Shown here: positions 9,912 through 17,573 of the stretch, in pieces
How positions within the stretch are numbered: the stretch's first letter is position 1
Layout: each line of letters begins with the position of its first letter
From: HK1 sp965202735
GTDB lineage: Bacteria > Pseudomonadota > Gammaproteobacteria > HK1
Assembly (NCBI GenBank): GCA_965202735.1
Contig: OZ241844.1
Coordinates: forward strand, 4,278,001-4,342,000
DNA length: 64,000 nt
Reading direction: 5' to 3'
Position numbers and translations under genes: made by a program
The notes under the pieces: model-generated
Databases searched by the model: none
What the model was told of the DNA's origin: nothing
The model's input: the letters and a program-made list of their open reading frames with translations, nothing else

Positions 9912-11174
9912 ATGATCGTGACCCTACAGACCCAACGGGTGCAGACCCTGGAGCAGGTGCGGCGCGTCGCCGAAGGCAACGAGCCGGTCGACTTCACCCT
10001 CGCCGAGCGGGCCTCGGCCTACGAGTTCATCCGGCGCACCCTGACGCAGTTCGACTACGCGGCGCTGGGCAAGGCCGACAAGGGCGCGGTGAAGGCGTAT
10101 CTCGGGAAGATGACAGGGCTGTCACGGGCCCAGCTCACCCGGCTGATTGCCCAGCACCGCTCGACCGGACGCATCCGCGACCGGCGCGGCGCCGGGCCGT
10201 CGCGTCCCTTCACGAGGCGCTACACCGCGGCCGATATCCGCCTGCTCGCCGAGGTCGACGCCGCCCTCGGCCAGCGCTGCGGGCCGGCCACCCGGGCGGT
10301 GCTGCGCCGCCAGTACGAGCTCTTCGGCGATGCGCGCTTCGTGCGTCTGGCGGGGCTGTCGAACGGGCATCTGTACAACTTGCGCGCCTCGCGCACCTAC
10401 CGCACCCGGCGCAGCGTGTTCACCCGGACCCGCGCCCGGGTCGTGGCCATCGGCGAGCGACGCAAGCCCCGCCCCGACGGACAGCCCGGATGGCTGCGGG
10501 TGGACACCGTCCACCAGGGAGACCGCGACGGGACCAAGGGGGTGTACTACGTCAACACCGTCGACGAGGTCACCCAGTACGAGCACATCGGCTGCGTGCC
10601 AGCCATCTCCGAGCGCTTCCTCGTCCCGGTGCTCGAAGCCCTCATCCGCGCCTATCCGTTCGAGATTCGGGGCTTTCATGCCGACAACGGCTCGGAGTAC
10701 ATCAACCCCCGCGTCGCCGCGTTGCTGAACAAGCTCCACATCGGCCAGTTCACCAAGTCGCGCCCGCGCCAGTGCAACGACAACGCCCTGGTCGAGAGCA
10801 AGAACGGCGCAGTGATTCGCTCCTACCTCGGCTACGACCACATCCCCCAGCGCTTCGCCCCCGAGGTCAACGCCTTCACCCAGGGCGTCCTCTCGCCCTA
10901 TCTGAACCACCATCGCCCCTGCCTGTTCGCCACCGAGCAGCGCGACGCCCAGGGCCGGGTCCGCAAGCGCTACCGCGACCAGGACCTCGCCACCCCCTAC
11001 GAGAAGCTCAAGTCGCTGCCCGATGCCGCGCGCTGGCTCAAGCCCGAGGTGACCTTCGCAGCCCTCGACGCCGTGGCCCATGCCCACAGCGACTTCGAGG
11101 CCGCCCTCGCCGTCAACGCCGCGCGCAACGCGCTGTTCCGTGCCCTCGGGCGCGCATGGGGATGCGCCGCGTAG
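9912..11174 (+). CDS. DDE (integrase-core) transposase
   Basis: A 420-residue transposase from ATG 9912, preceded by CGGAG. The catalytic triad is visible: Asp in LRVDTVHQGDRDG (near residue 197), Asp in FHADNGSEY (near 257), and Glu in DNALVESKNGAV (near 296). The N-terminal third is an Arg-rich, helix-turn-helix-like DNA-binding region (GLSRAQLTRLIAQHRSTGRIRDRR). The reading frame is intact, and the identical core recurs in the truncated copy at 20944-21603, so the element has been active. It sits alone between the ABC ATPase genes and the methyltransferase gene. Confidence 0.92.
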   Translation: MIVTLQTQRVQTLEQVRRVAEGNEPVDFTLAERASAYEFIRRTLTQFDYAALGKADKGAVKAYLGKMTGLSRAQLTRLIAQHRSTGRIRDRRGAGPSRPFTRRYTAADIRLLAEVDAALGQRCGPATRAVLRRQYELFGDARFVRLAGLSNGHLYNLRASRTYRTRRSVFTRTRARVVAIGERRKPRPDGQPGWLRVDTVHQGDRDGTKGVYYVNTVDEVTQYEHIGCVPAISERFLVPVLEALIRAYPFEIRGFHADNGSEYINPRVAALLNKLHIGQFTKSRPRQCNDNALVESKNGAVIRSYLGYDHIPQRFAPEVNAFTQGVLSPYLNHHRPCLFATEQRDAQGRVRKRYRDQDLATPYEKLKSLPDAARWLKPEVTFAALDAVAHAHSDFEAALAVNAARNALFRALGRAWGCAA

Positions 11175-11220
11175 CCGAGGCGCTCACCGCCAGGCACAGG
11201 GCATCGCACCCCACCCCGCG

Positions 11221-11355
11221 CCCTGTGGATTTGTGGACGAGTCCTGCGGACCGGCGCGAGCCCTTCGGGCCGTGTGGACAGCCCGTGGACAACGCTGACG
11301 CGTTGCCCACCGCCTGCCCACACTCTCGCGCCTCTCGTCCACAAGCTCCACAGGG
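11221..11355. repeat. inverted-repeat array in the non-coding tail of the insertion sequence
   Basis: Two arms, CCCTGTGGATTTGTGGACG (continuing AG, 11221-11241) and its near-complement at 11334-11355, flank about 92 bases. Further TGTGGAC or GTGGACAA motifs lie between them (around 11272 and 11284). The array is inside the element, between the transposase stop and the right inverted repeat. It could be subterminal transposase-binding DNA or a structured RNA end. Some motifs resemble DnaA boxes, but there is no origin context. Confidence 0.55.
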
Positions 11356-11678
11356 CTCATTACCACTCATCGAGAAAACCACACCTCACACCATCAGGAC
11401 TCTGGTTGACTCCCGCGATCCCCCCACCCATCATGCCTCCTCCCACCCACAACCCGACTTCGCTCCCCCAACCGCTCACTCTCGCTCCTCGTTCAGGCTC
11501 ATTTCAGGATTGGAAAACACTGAACGGCAAGGATCGAACGGCAGGGCCTGAAAGGGAAAGGTCTGAAAGGGACAAGGCGCCATTGGGCGGCGGCGGGAGA
11601 TGTGGTGGAAGATCTCCGCTCGACTCCGCAGAATGCCGCCGTAGCGCGTGCCCGCAACGACTGCATGATGCTCTCCTG

Positions 11679-12461
11679 GTGAACGCGACCGTCGACGTGA
11701 TTCGACCCCGCAACGGGCGGGTCGCCTCGCCGTTGCGTTCGGGGCTGTCGCGGTGGATGCGGGGTCCGGGAGGTGCGGAGCTGCTGCGGACGGAGGTCGA
11801 GCGGGTGCACGGCGCGGTCGGCAACCTGTTCGGCTATCACTGCCTCCAGGTCGGCGACCTCGCCGGCGCGGACCTCCTCGGCGCGAGCCGCATCCTCGGC
11901 CGCAGCATCGTCGACATCGACGGCGGAACACCATCGCGCGCGTATCCGGTCGTGACCGGAGCCGCAACGTCGCTGCCGATCGACTCGCATGCGGTGGACG
12001 TGGTCATCCTGCCGCACGTGCTGGAGTTCGAACCGCAGCCTCACGAGGCGCTCCGGGAGGCGTCCCGAGTGCTCGTTCCGGAAGGAAGCCTGGTGATCCT
12101 CGGGTTCAATCCAGTGAGCGTCACCGGGCTGCGGCGGGCGTTGACGTATCGCACCGCGGTCGCGCCGTGGTGCGGCACCTACTTCGGTGCGGGCCGACTG
12201 CGCGACTGGCTCACCCTGCTCGGGTTCGACATCGTCGACCAGCGCCCCTGCTTCTCGCTGAAATCCGGAACCCGCCCCTGGAGAGCGGGAGGGCGTTCGT
12301 TCGTCGAATGGTTTCCGCCGGCACTCGCGAGCGCCAGGCTCGTTCTCGCGAAGAAGCGCGTCAATGCGATGCTGGTGACGCGCTCTCGCTGGACGCCGCG
12401 GCGGCGTCTTGCCGTCGCGGGGCTTGCGGGTCCGGCCGCGAGGGCTGCCGGCGGTGAGTGA
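11679..12461 (+). CDS. SAM-dependent methyltransferase, YafS-like
   Basis: A 260-residue protein if it starts at the GTG at 11679. GTG 11697 and ATG 11757 are alternatives, and no ribosome site decides between them. Its conserved part (LFGYHCLQVGDLAG, ATSLPIDSHAVDVVILPHVLEF, REASRVLVPEGSLVILGFNP) matches the methyltransferase-11 type protein that precedes rnhA in gammaproteobacteria (E. coli yafS). The motif I glycine signature is weak, as in that family. The 3' end overlaps rnhA by 8 bases, giving the gene order methyltransferase-rnhA-dnaQ. Substrate unknown. The insertion sequence ends about 165 bases upstream and may supply or disrupt its promoter. Confidence 0.8.
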   Translation: MNATVDVIRPRNGRVASPLRSGLSRWMRGPGGAELLRTEVERVHGAVGNLFGYHCLQVGDLAGADLLGASRILGRSIVDIDGGTPSRAYPVVTGAATSLPIDSHAVDVVILPHVLEFEPQPHEALREASRVLVPEGSLVILGFNPVSVTGLRRALTYRTAVAPWCGTYFGAGRLRDWLTLLGFDIVDQRPCFSLKSGTRPWRAGGRSFVEWFPPALASARLVLAKKRVNAMLVTRSRWTPRRRLAVAGLAGPAARAAGGE

Positions 12462-12894
12462 AGCGGTCGAAATCTTCACCGACGGCGCCTGCCGCGGAAA
12501 TCCCGGCCCCGGCGGCTGGGGGGCGGTGCTGCGTTACCGCGAGCACGAGAAGCTGCTGAGCGGAGGAGCGGACGACACGACGAGCAACCGGATGGAGCTG
12601 ACCGCCGCCATCAAGGCTCTCGAGGCGCTGCATCGCCCGTGTCGGGTCAGGCTCGCCACCGACTCCACGTACGTGAGGAACGGGATCACGCAATGGCTCG
12701 CCGGGTGGAAGCGCAGAGGCTGGAAGACCGCCGATCGCAGCCCCGTGAAGAACGTGGACCTGTGGATGCGTCTGGAGCGGGCCGCGTCGCCCCACGATGT
12801 CGAGTGGGTGTGGGTGAGGGGTCACGCCGGGCACGAGGGGAACGAGAGGGCCGATGCGCTGGCCCGGTCCGCCGCCGGGGGACGGGTGTCATGA
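12454..12894 (+). CDS. rnhA: ribonuclease HI
   Basis: A 146-residue enzyme that cuts the RNA strand of RNA-DNA hybrids. With the GTG at 12454 as start, the catalytic residues fall at D10, E48, D70 and D134, exactly the E. coli numbering, and H124 is also present. Motifs seen are FTDGACRGNPG, NRMELTAAI, ATDSTYV and GNERADALA. It overlaps the methyltransferase gene before it and shares ATGA with dnaQ after it. RNase HI removes R-loops and primer RNA, so sitting with the DNA polymerase proofreading gene is sensible and is the ancestral proteobacterial order, although in E. coli the two are divergent. Confidence 0.97.
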   Translation: MSEAVEIFTDGACRGNPGPGGWGAVLRYREHEKLLSGGADDTTSNRMELTAAIKALEALHRPCRVRLATDSTYVRNGITQWLAGWKRRGWKTADRSPVKNVDLWMRLERAASPHDVEWVWVRGHAGHEGNERADALARSAAGGRVS

Positions 12895-13610
12895 GACAGG
12901 TGTTCCTCGATACCGAGACGACGGGCCTCGAGCCCGGGCTGGGGCACCGGATCATCGAGATTGGCGGCGTCGAGATGATGAACCGCCGTTTGACCGGCCG
13001 GCGCCTCCACCACTACCTGCAGCCGGACCGCGAGATCGACGACGGGGCGCTCGAGGTGCACGGGATCACGCGCGAGTTTCTGCGGGACAAGCCGCGGTTC
13101 CCCGATGTGCATGCCGATATCCTGGAGTTCATCTCGGATGCGGAGGTCGTCATTCACAATGCTCCGTTCGACGTAGCGTTCCTCGACAGCGAGCTCGCCC
13201 GACTGGGGGACCCGGGCCTGCGCGTCGAGGGCGTCTGCCGGGTCGTCGACAGCCTCGCGCTCGCGCGCCAGCTTCACCCCGGCCAGCGCAACAGTCTCGA
13301 TGTGCTGTGCAGGCGCTACCGGATCGACAGCTCGGCCCGCCAGCTCCACGGCGCCCTCCTGGATGCGGAGATCCTGGCGGACGTGTACATGGCGATGACC
13401 GGCGGCCAGGCGATGCTGGAGCTCGGCACCCCCGGCGACAACGCGCGGCCCGCGGGCGCCTCGCGCGGCGCGCCGGGGGTGCGCGGGGCGGGCTCGATCG
13501 CGGTGGTGCGCGCGAGCACGGGAGAGCTGCAGGCGCATGCGGGCCAGCTCGCACTCATCGACGAGAAGAGCGGGGGGCAGTGCTTGTGGCTGCGTCTCGA
13601 GAGCGGCTGA
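12891..13610 (+). CDS. dnaQ: DNA polymerase III epsilon subunit (3'-5' proofreading exonuclease)
   Basis: A 239-residue exonuclease of the replicative polymerase. ExoI is FLDTETTG (D7, E9), ExoII is HNAPFDVAFLDSE, and ExoIII is the DEDDh form (HGALLDAEILADVY). The C-terminal tail after the exonuclease domain is Ala/Gly-rich in the middle and ends with QLALIDEKSGGQCLW. This resembles the alpha-binding segment of other epsilon subunits. The start ATG shares ATGA with the rnhA stop. Its polymerase partner dnaE is at 42942-46394. Confidence 0.96.
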   Translation: MRQVFLDTETTGLEPGLGHRIIEIGGVEMMNRRLTGRRLHHYLQPDREIDDGALEVHGITREFLRDKPRFPDVHADILEFISDAEVVIHNAPFDVAFLDSELARLGDPGLRVEGVCRVVDSLALARQLHPGQRNSLDVLCRRYRIDSSARQLHGALLDAEILADVYMAMTGGQAMLELGTPGDNARPAGASRGAPGVRGAGSIAVVRASTGELQAHAGQLALIDEKSGGQCLWLRLESG

Positions 13611-13733
13611 ACCGTGCGCCGCGCATGGCATTCGGGACCGGACCCGGCGTAGAATCGGCAGGCGTTTCCGTGCGTGTCCGGATCCGGTGCGCATGGTATT
13701 TTGAAGGCGACCGAACCAGCGATGGAGGGGAGC

Positions 13734-13811
13734 ATGAATCCGTTGGACAGCATTACCGGAACCATCGTCAGCGGCGTCATCCTGGCGCTGATCCTGGCCG
13801 CGTTGTTCTGA
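13734..13811 (+). CDS. 25-residue hydrophobic membrane peptide
   Basis: A short frame (MNPLDSITGTIVSGVILALI, then LAALF) with a very strong ribosome site (GGAGGGG, 13724-13730) placed just before the ATG. It encodes a polar N-terminus and one continuous hydrophobic stretch long enough to span a membrane. An extended -10-like sequence (TGGTATTTT, 13694-13702) lies about 30 bases upstream. It stands alone in the 265-bp gap between dnaQ and the PuuD-like gene and may be co-transcribed with the latter. No named family is recognised. The ribosome site and uninterrupted hydrophobic pattern are the evidence that it is real. Confidence 0.55.
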   Translation: MNPLDSITGTIVSGVILALILAALF

Positions 13812-13875
13812 GGGTGGCGCGAAACGCCGGATTGACGAGGCTGACCCAGGCAGAGAACTCAGGAGAATCGGACCC

Positions 13876-14382
13876 ATGGATGTTTTCGTGTTGTCGATGG
13901 AGCGCTGGATCCACTTTCTGTCCGGCGTGACGTGGATCGGGTTGCTCTACTATTTCAACTTCGTCCAGGTTCCCGCGATCGCGGCGGCAAATGCGGACTC
14001 GGGCGGTCCCGGCCCGGCTGCGATCAACAAGTATGTCGCGCCTCGAGCGCTTGTCTGGTTCCGCTGGGGTGCGGTGGTGACGTGGCTTTCGGGGGCGGCG
14101 TTGCTGGAAAGCTCCCCGCATCTGAGCCTCGCCGACGCATTCACCCTGCAGGGACCCAGTCAGGTCATCGGGGTGGGCGCGTGGCTGGGAACGATCATGC
14201 TGTTCAACGTGTGGGTCCTCATCTGGCCGAACCAGAAGAAGGTCCTGGGAATCGTTTCCGCCACCGACGAGGAGAAGAACCGGGCCCGTCGGGTTGCCCT
14301 GCTGGCTTCGCGGACGAACACGATGCTGTCGATTCCGATGCTGCTGTTCATGGGGGCGTCCGCGCACGGTCTGCCGTACTGA
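13876..14382 (+). CDS. PuuD-like (urate hydroxylase N-terminal domain) membrane protein
   Basis: A 168-residue membrane protein with about four spans. The opening ERWIHFLSGVTWIGLLYYFNF is the hallmark of the membrane domain of PuuD-type urate hydroxylases, and the RNTMLSIP-like segment near the end (SRTNTMLSIPMLLFMG) also fits. The cytochrome c domain that completes PuuD is absent, so urate oxidation is unlikely. Stand-alone copies of this domain are of unknown role. The ATG at 13876 has AGGAG upstream (13860). It precedes surE but is separated from it by a 30-bp perfect palindrome. Confidence 0.8.
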   Translation: MDVFVLSMERWIHFLSGVTWIGLLYYFNFVQVPAIAAANADSGGPGPAAINKYVAPRALVWFRWGAVVTWLSGAALLESSPHLSLADAFTLQGPSQVIGVGAWLGTIMLFNVWVLIWPNQKKVLGIVSATDEEKNRARRVALLASRTNTMLSIPMLLFMGASAHGLPY

Positions 14383-14404
14383 CCGGCACCGCAGCGAGAG
14401 CTCC

Positions 14405-14434
14405 GGGCCTCCGCGCGAGCTCGCGCGGAGGCCC
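14405..14434. terminator. 30-bp perfect palindrome before surE
   Basis: The sequence from GGGCCTCCGCGCGAG to its exact complement forms a 15-bp perfect inverted repeat with no spacer, 22 bases after the PuuD-like stop. No T-run follows, so termination would have to be intrinsic-like without U-tract, or Rho-assisted. Its 3' arm contains GGAGG, the only plausible surE ribosome site (14 bases from the ATG). The hairpin could therefore also mask surE translation. Confidence 0.55.
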
Positions 14435-14445
14435 GCGCGTCCGGG

Positions 14446-15210
14446 ATGGCGACGTTGAGAATCCTGGTCAGCAATGACGACGGCTATCTGGCCCCCGGAC
14501 TGCGCTGCCTGGCCGATGCGCTTTCTCCGCTCGGAGAGGTCATCGTCGTCGCCCCCGACCGCGACCGGAGCGGAGCGAGCAATTCGCTGACCCTGCGGGC
14601 GCCCATCCGTCCGAGTACCGCGGAGAACGGGTTCATCCGCGTCGACGGGACACCCACCGATTGCGTGCACCTGGCGGTCACCGGCCTGCTGGAGCCGGAG
14701 CCGGATATCGTGGTTTCCGGGATCAACGCAGGCGCGAATCTCGGTGAAGACGTGATCTACTCGGGAACGGTGGCGGCGGCGATGGAGGGGCGGCTGCTGG
14801 GGCTCACCGCCATCGCGGTGTCTCTCGCATCCCGGCGTTGCCGCCACTTCGACACCGCGGCGAGGGTGGCGCGCGCCCTCGTGGAGCGAATCGTCGACCA
14901 TCCCCTCGATTCCAGCGTCGTACTGAACGTGAACGTCCCGGACGTGGAGCCTGGCTCGCTCGGCGGGTTCCGCGCCACGCGGCTCGGCCAACGGCACCGC
15001 TCGGAGCCGGCCGTCCGAATGAACGACCCTCGCGGAGAGCCCATCTACTGGGTCGGGCCGTCGGGGGCCGAGCAGGACGCCGGCCCGGGAACCGACTTCG
15101 ATGCGGTGCGCGCCGGCTGCGTGTCGGTGACCCCGCTGCACGTCGACCTCACTCGGCATCAGACGCTGAAGCCGGCCGAACGCTGGCTCTCGGAGGTCGA
15201 GCTGTCGTGA
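14446..15210 (+). CDS. surE: 5'/3'-nucleotidase SurE
   Basis: A 254-residue metal-dependent nucleotidase that dephosphorylates nucleoside monophosphates. The family signature is at the N-terminus (ILVSNDDGYLAPGL, with the metal-binding DD pair), followed by VVAPDRDRSGASNSLTL and SGINAGANLGEDVIYSGTVAAAMEG (the Asn-rich metal site). The C-terminal part has D(V/A)xAVRAGCVSVTPLHVD, typical for SurE. It begins the surE-pcm-nlpD cluster, a stationary-phase and stress group in gammaproteobacteria. The stop overlaps a possible GTG start of pcm. Confidence 0.96.
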   Translation: MATLRILVSNDDGYLAPGLRCLADALSPLGEVIVVAPDRDRSGASNSLTLRAPIRPSTAENGFIRVDGTPTDCVHLAVTGLLEPEPDIVVSGINAGANLGEDVIYSGTVAAAMEGRLLGLTAIAVSLASRRCRHFDTAARVARALVERIVDHPLDSSVVLNVNVPDVEPGSLGGFRATRLGQRHRSEPAVRMNDPRGEPIYWVGPSGAEQDAGPGTDFDAVRAGCVSVTPLHVDLTRHQTLKPAERWLSEVELS

Positions 15211-15233
15211 ACGTCACGTTTGAAGGATCCGGG

Positions 15234-15866
15234 ATGACCTCGATGCGCACGCGCGAGCGCCTCGTGTCCCGCCTGCGTGACGAGGGGATCTCCGACCAAG
15301 ACGTGCTCGACGCGATTCGCAACGTACCTCGCCACATATTCGTCGACGAGGCGCTCGCGAGCCGCGCCTATGAGGACATCGCCCTTCCGATCGGCATGGG
15401 CCAGACGATATCGCAGCCGTTCATCGTGGCCTTGATGACGCAGGCCATCGTCGCCGCACCGGCGCCGGCGCGGGTGCTGGAGATCGGAACCGGGTGCGGC
15501 TATCAGACCGCGGTGCTCGCTTCGCTGGTGGCGCGTGTGTATACCGTGGAGCGGATCGAGCTGCTGCTCGCCCGCGCGCGCGAGCGGCTGCGCGCACTCG
15601 AGGTGGACAACGTCCGGTTCAGGCACGGCGACGGGAACGGCGGCTGGCCCGAGTGCCAGCCGTTCGATGCGGTGCTCGTCACCGCGGCGCCGGTGCACAT
15701 CCCCGAACGCCTCGTCCGGCAGCTCGTCGTCGGTGGCCGGCTCGTCATCCCCGTCGGAGAGGCCGGCCGGCAGAGGCTGAAGGTGCTCACACGCACGGAA
15801 TCCGGGGTACACGAGGACACGATTGCCGATGTGAGCTTCGTTCCGATGCTCGGGGGTCGGGGATGA
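15234..15866 (+). CDS. pcm: protein-L-isoaspartate O-methyltransferase
   Basis: A 210-residue enzyme that starts repair of isoaspartyl damage in aged proteins by methylating the abnormal residue with SAM. Characteristic segments are RHIFVDEAL, ALPIGMGQTISQPFIVALM (pre-motif I region), VLEIGTGCGYQTAVLA (SAM motif I), FDAVLVTAAP (motif II) and LVIPVGE. The ATG at 15234 has AAGGA 6 bases upstream and gives the usual length. A GTG at 15207 that overlaps the surE stop (GTGA) and has GGAGG upstream would add nine residues. The stop shares ATGA with nlpD. Confidence 0.95.
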   Translation: MTSMRTRERLVSRLRDEGISDQDVLDAIRNVPRHIFVDEALASRAYEDIALPIGMGQTISQPFIVALMTQAIVAAPAPARVLEIGTGCGYQTAVLASLVARVYTVERIELLLARARERLRALEVDNVRFRHGDGNGGWPECQPFDAVLVTAAPVHIPERLVRQLVVGGRLVIPVGEAGRQRLKVLTRTESGVHEDTIADVSFVPMLGGRG

Positions 15867-16798
15867 AGGCGGGCGGCATGGAGGGCGGCAAGACGAGCAC
15901 GGCCGGCCTCGTCGGCGGGCTGGCGCGCAGGGCGGTCGCGCCGGGTCTGCTCGCCGGCCTGGCGGGGCTCGTCGCGGGGTGCGGCGGCGGCGCGGCGGCG
16001 CCGGTGAGTGCACCGGCGCCGGTGCAATCGCCACTCGAGTCGGTGGTGCCGGGACGTGATCGCGAGCATGTCGTGGGCAAGGGCGACACGCTCTACTCGA
16101 TCGCCTGGCGCTACGGGATCGACTACCGCGCGCTTGCGAGGGCGAACTCGATCCGCGATACCCACATCATCCATCCCGGGCAGCGCCTCCTCGTCCCGGG
16201 ACCGGACGACATCGTGGCGCCGGAGCCGGCGGCGGCCGCCGCAAGCGAGCCGGTCGGTTCCGGCGGGACATCGGCCCGGGGGGCCGGGGCGGTCGAAGGG
16301 CCGGCGGTCGCGCCGCTGCCGTCCGGGTCCCCGCCGGTGGCCACCGAATTGCCACCGGGGACTCCGCCGGCCGCGCCGCCGGCGCCGCCCGGAACGGAGC
16401 CGGCAGCGCAACCGCCGCCCGCGACGAGAACGGTGGCCGGCCTGCGCTGGACACGGCCGGCCAGCGGCAGGACGATTTCGACGTTCGGACGAGGCGGCAA
16501 CAAGGGCATCGACATCGGCGGCACGTTCGAGCAGCCCGTTCGTGCGGCGGCGCCCGGGCGTGTCGTCTACGCGGGCAGTGGGCTCATCGGGTACGGAAAG
16601 CTCGTGATAGTGAAGCACGACAGCCGTCTTCTGAGCGCCTATGCTCACAACGAACGACTGCGCGTGGGCGAAGGGGACGAAGTGAAGGGCGGACAGCACA
16701 TCGCCGACATGGGACGTTCGGGCAAGGGGCGCGTCATGCTGCACTTCGAGATCCGGCGCGACGGAAAGCCTGTCGACCCGCTTCGGTATCTGCCCTGA
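15863..16798 (+). CDS. nlpD: NlpD-type lipoprotein, LysM plus degenerate LytM (M23) domain
   Basis: A 311-residue outer-membrane lipoprotein that in the known family activates the AmiC amidase for daughter-cell separation. The lipobox LVAGC puts the lipidated Cys at residue 40. A LysM domain follows (HVVGKGDTLYSIAWRYGIDY), then a long Pro/Ala-rich linker, then the LytM domain. The zinc ligands are lost: GNKGIDIGG replaces the HxxxD motif and MLHFEIR replaces HLHFE, as in E. coli NlpD. It should therefore be a regulator, not a hydrolase. The usual next gene, rpoS, is missing: the convergent rppH follows instead. Confidence 0.93.
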   Translation: MKAGGMEGGKTSTAGLVGGLARRAVAPGLLAGLAGLVAGCGGGAAAPVSAPAPVQSPLESVVPGRDREHVVGKGDTLYSIAWRYGIDYRALARANSIRDTHIIHPGQRLLVPGPDDIVAPEPAAAAASEPVGSGGTSARGAGAVEGPAVAPLPSGSPPVATELPPGTPPAAPPAPPGTEPAAQPPPATRTVAGLRWTRPASGRTISTFGRGGNKGIDIGGTFEQPVRAAAPGRVVYAGSGLIGYGKLVIVKHDSRLLSAYAHNERLRVGEGDEVKGGQHIADMGRSGKGRVMLHFEIRRDGKPVDPLRYLP

Positions 16799-16814
16799 CG
16801 CAGCCTCGGGACCG

Positions 16815-16861
16815 CTCCGGGAGCTGCGAGCGATCCGGCGCGCGGCGCGCGGCCCCCGGAG
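16815..16861. terminator. possible bidirectional terminator between nlpD and rppH
   Basis: CTCCGGG at 16815-16821 and its exact complement at 16855-16861 enclose a very GC-rich interior (repeated GCGCGCGG). It lies in the 76-bp space between two convergent genes, where a shared terminator is expected. There is no T-run on either side, so the call rests only on position and pairing. Confidence 0.3.
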
Positions 16862-16874
16862 TTCATCCGCACTC

Positions 16875-17363
16875 TCAGCCGCAGGCCAGCCCGCGGTAGA
16901 GAAGCGGAGCGAGCTCCTTCAGCGCCCGTCGGTAGACTCCGCGCTTGAAGAACACGACCTCGCGCGCCGGATGCCAGTAGTTCACCCACTTCCAGTGGTC
17001 GAACTCCGGCCGTTCGCTCGCGTCCACCTGCACGTCATCTTCGTCGCCGAGCAGGCGCAGAAGAAACCAGCGCTGCTTCTGCCCGATGCATACGATGCCG
17101 GGCCTGCGTCGAATGAATCGCCGGGGAAGCCGGTATCGAAGCCAGTCGCGCGTCTGGCCGATCAGCTCCACATGAGGCGGAGACAGGCCGAGCTCTTCCC
17201 GCAGCTCCCTGTACAGGGCATCCAGCGGTGATTCGTGAGCCTTGATGCCGCCCTGCGGGAACTGCCAGGCGTCCTGACCGATTCGGCGTGCCCAGAGCAC
17301 GCGACCCGCGTCGTTGTGCAGGATGATCCCCACATTGGGCCTGAAACCGTCCTTGTCGATCAT
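16875..17363 (-). CDS. rppH: RNA pyrophosphohydrolase RppH (Nudix)
   Basis: A 162-residue Nudix hydrolase that removes pyrophosphate from mRNA 5' ends and so starts decay. The N-terminus MIDKDGFRPNVGIIL is the RppH signature, and the Nudix box is complete: GGIKAHESPLDALYRELREE followed by LGL (GX5EX7REUXEEXGU). Further conserved segments are WQFPQGG, GQKQRWFLLRL and FDHWKWVNYWHP. Length matches the proteobacterial family. It is a single gene convergent with nlpD. Downstream pairs such as ptsP, common next to rppH elsewhere, are absent: a long non-coding stretch lies 5' of it. Confidence 0.95.
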   Translation of the reverse strand: MIDKDGFRPNVGIILHNDAGRVLWARRIGQDAWQFPQGGIKAHESPLDALYRELREELGLSPPHVELIGQTRDWLRYRLPRRFIRRRPGIVCIGQKQRWFLLRLLGDEDDVQVDASERPEFDHWKWVNYWHPAREVVFFKRGVYRRALKELAPLLYRGLACG

Positions 17364-17573
17364 CGCGCACCCGGCGAGTCCGGTGAGGAGTATGCCGCAA
17401 GTGTTCCATCATCACCGGAAGGTGGCAATTCGTGACCCACGACGTGACGCACGATGGTGGACCGGAGAACACGGTGCGTTCGCGCCACGGACGTGGCGGC
17501 AGGCGCTCCGGTGGCCGCGGCTCCCGGGATTTCCGGCCGCGGACACGGACCGGCGAGAACGTCCGCCCGCGTC

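Larger units (their letters stand above)
9835..11505 (+). mobile_element. complete insertion sequence with DDE (rve-type) transposase
   Basis: An element of about 1.7 kb. The ends carry inverted copies of GAAATGAGCCTGAA (9835-9848 and, inverted, 11492-11505). Similarity extends outward through TCCAAT/ATTGGA with a one-base indel, so the true tips may be near 9827 and 11514. Just inside the left end the core ATGAGCCTG recurs (9838-9846 and 9873-9881), as expected for repeated transposase-binding sites. It encodes one transposase and carries about 330 bases of non-coding DNA downstream. A clear target duplication was not found. A truncated, nearly identical copy of the transposase lies at 20944-21603. 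The exact family is uncertain. Confidence 0.8.

Noticed and set aside
11221..11355. DnaA-box-like motifs as a replication origin
   Set aside because: The motifs are imperfect, lie inside an insertion sequence, have no AT-rich unwinding region and no dnaA, dnaN, gidA or parAB neighbours.
15863..16798. NlpD homologue as an active peptidoglycan endopeptidase
   Set aside because: Key zinc ligands of M23 enzymes are missing (GNKGIDIGG and MLHFEIR), as in the non-catalytic E. coli NlpD.
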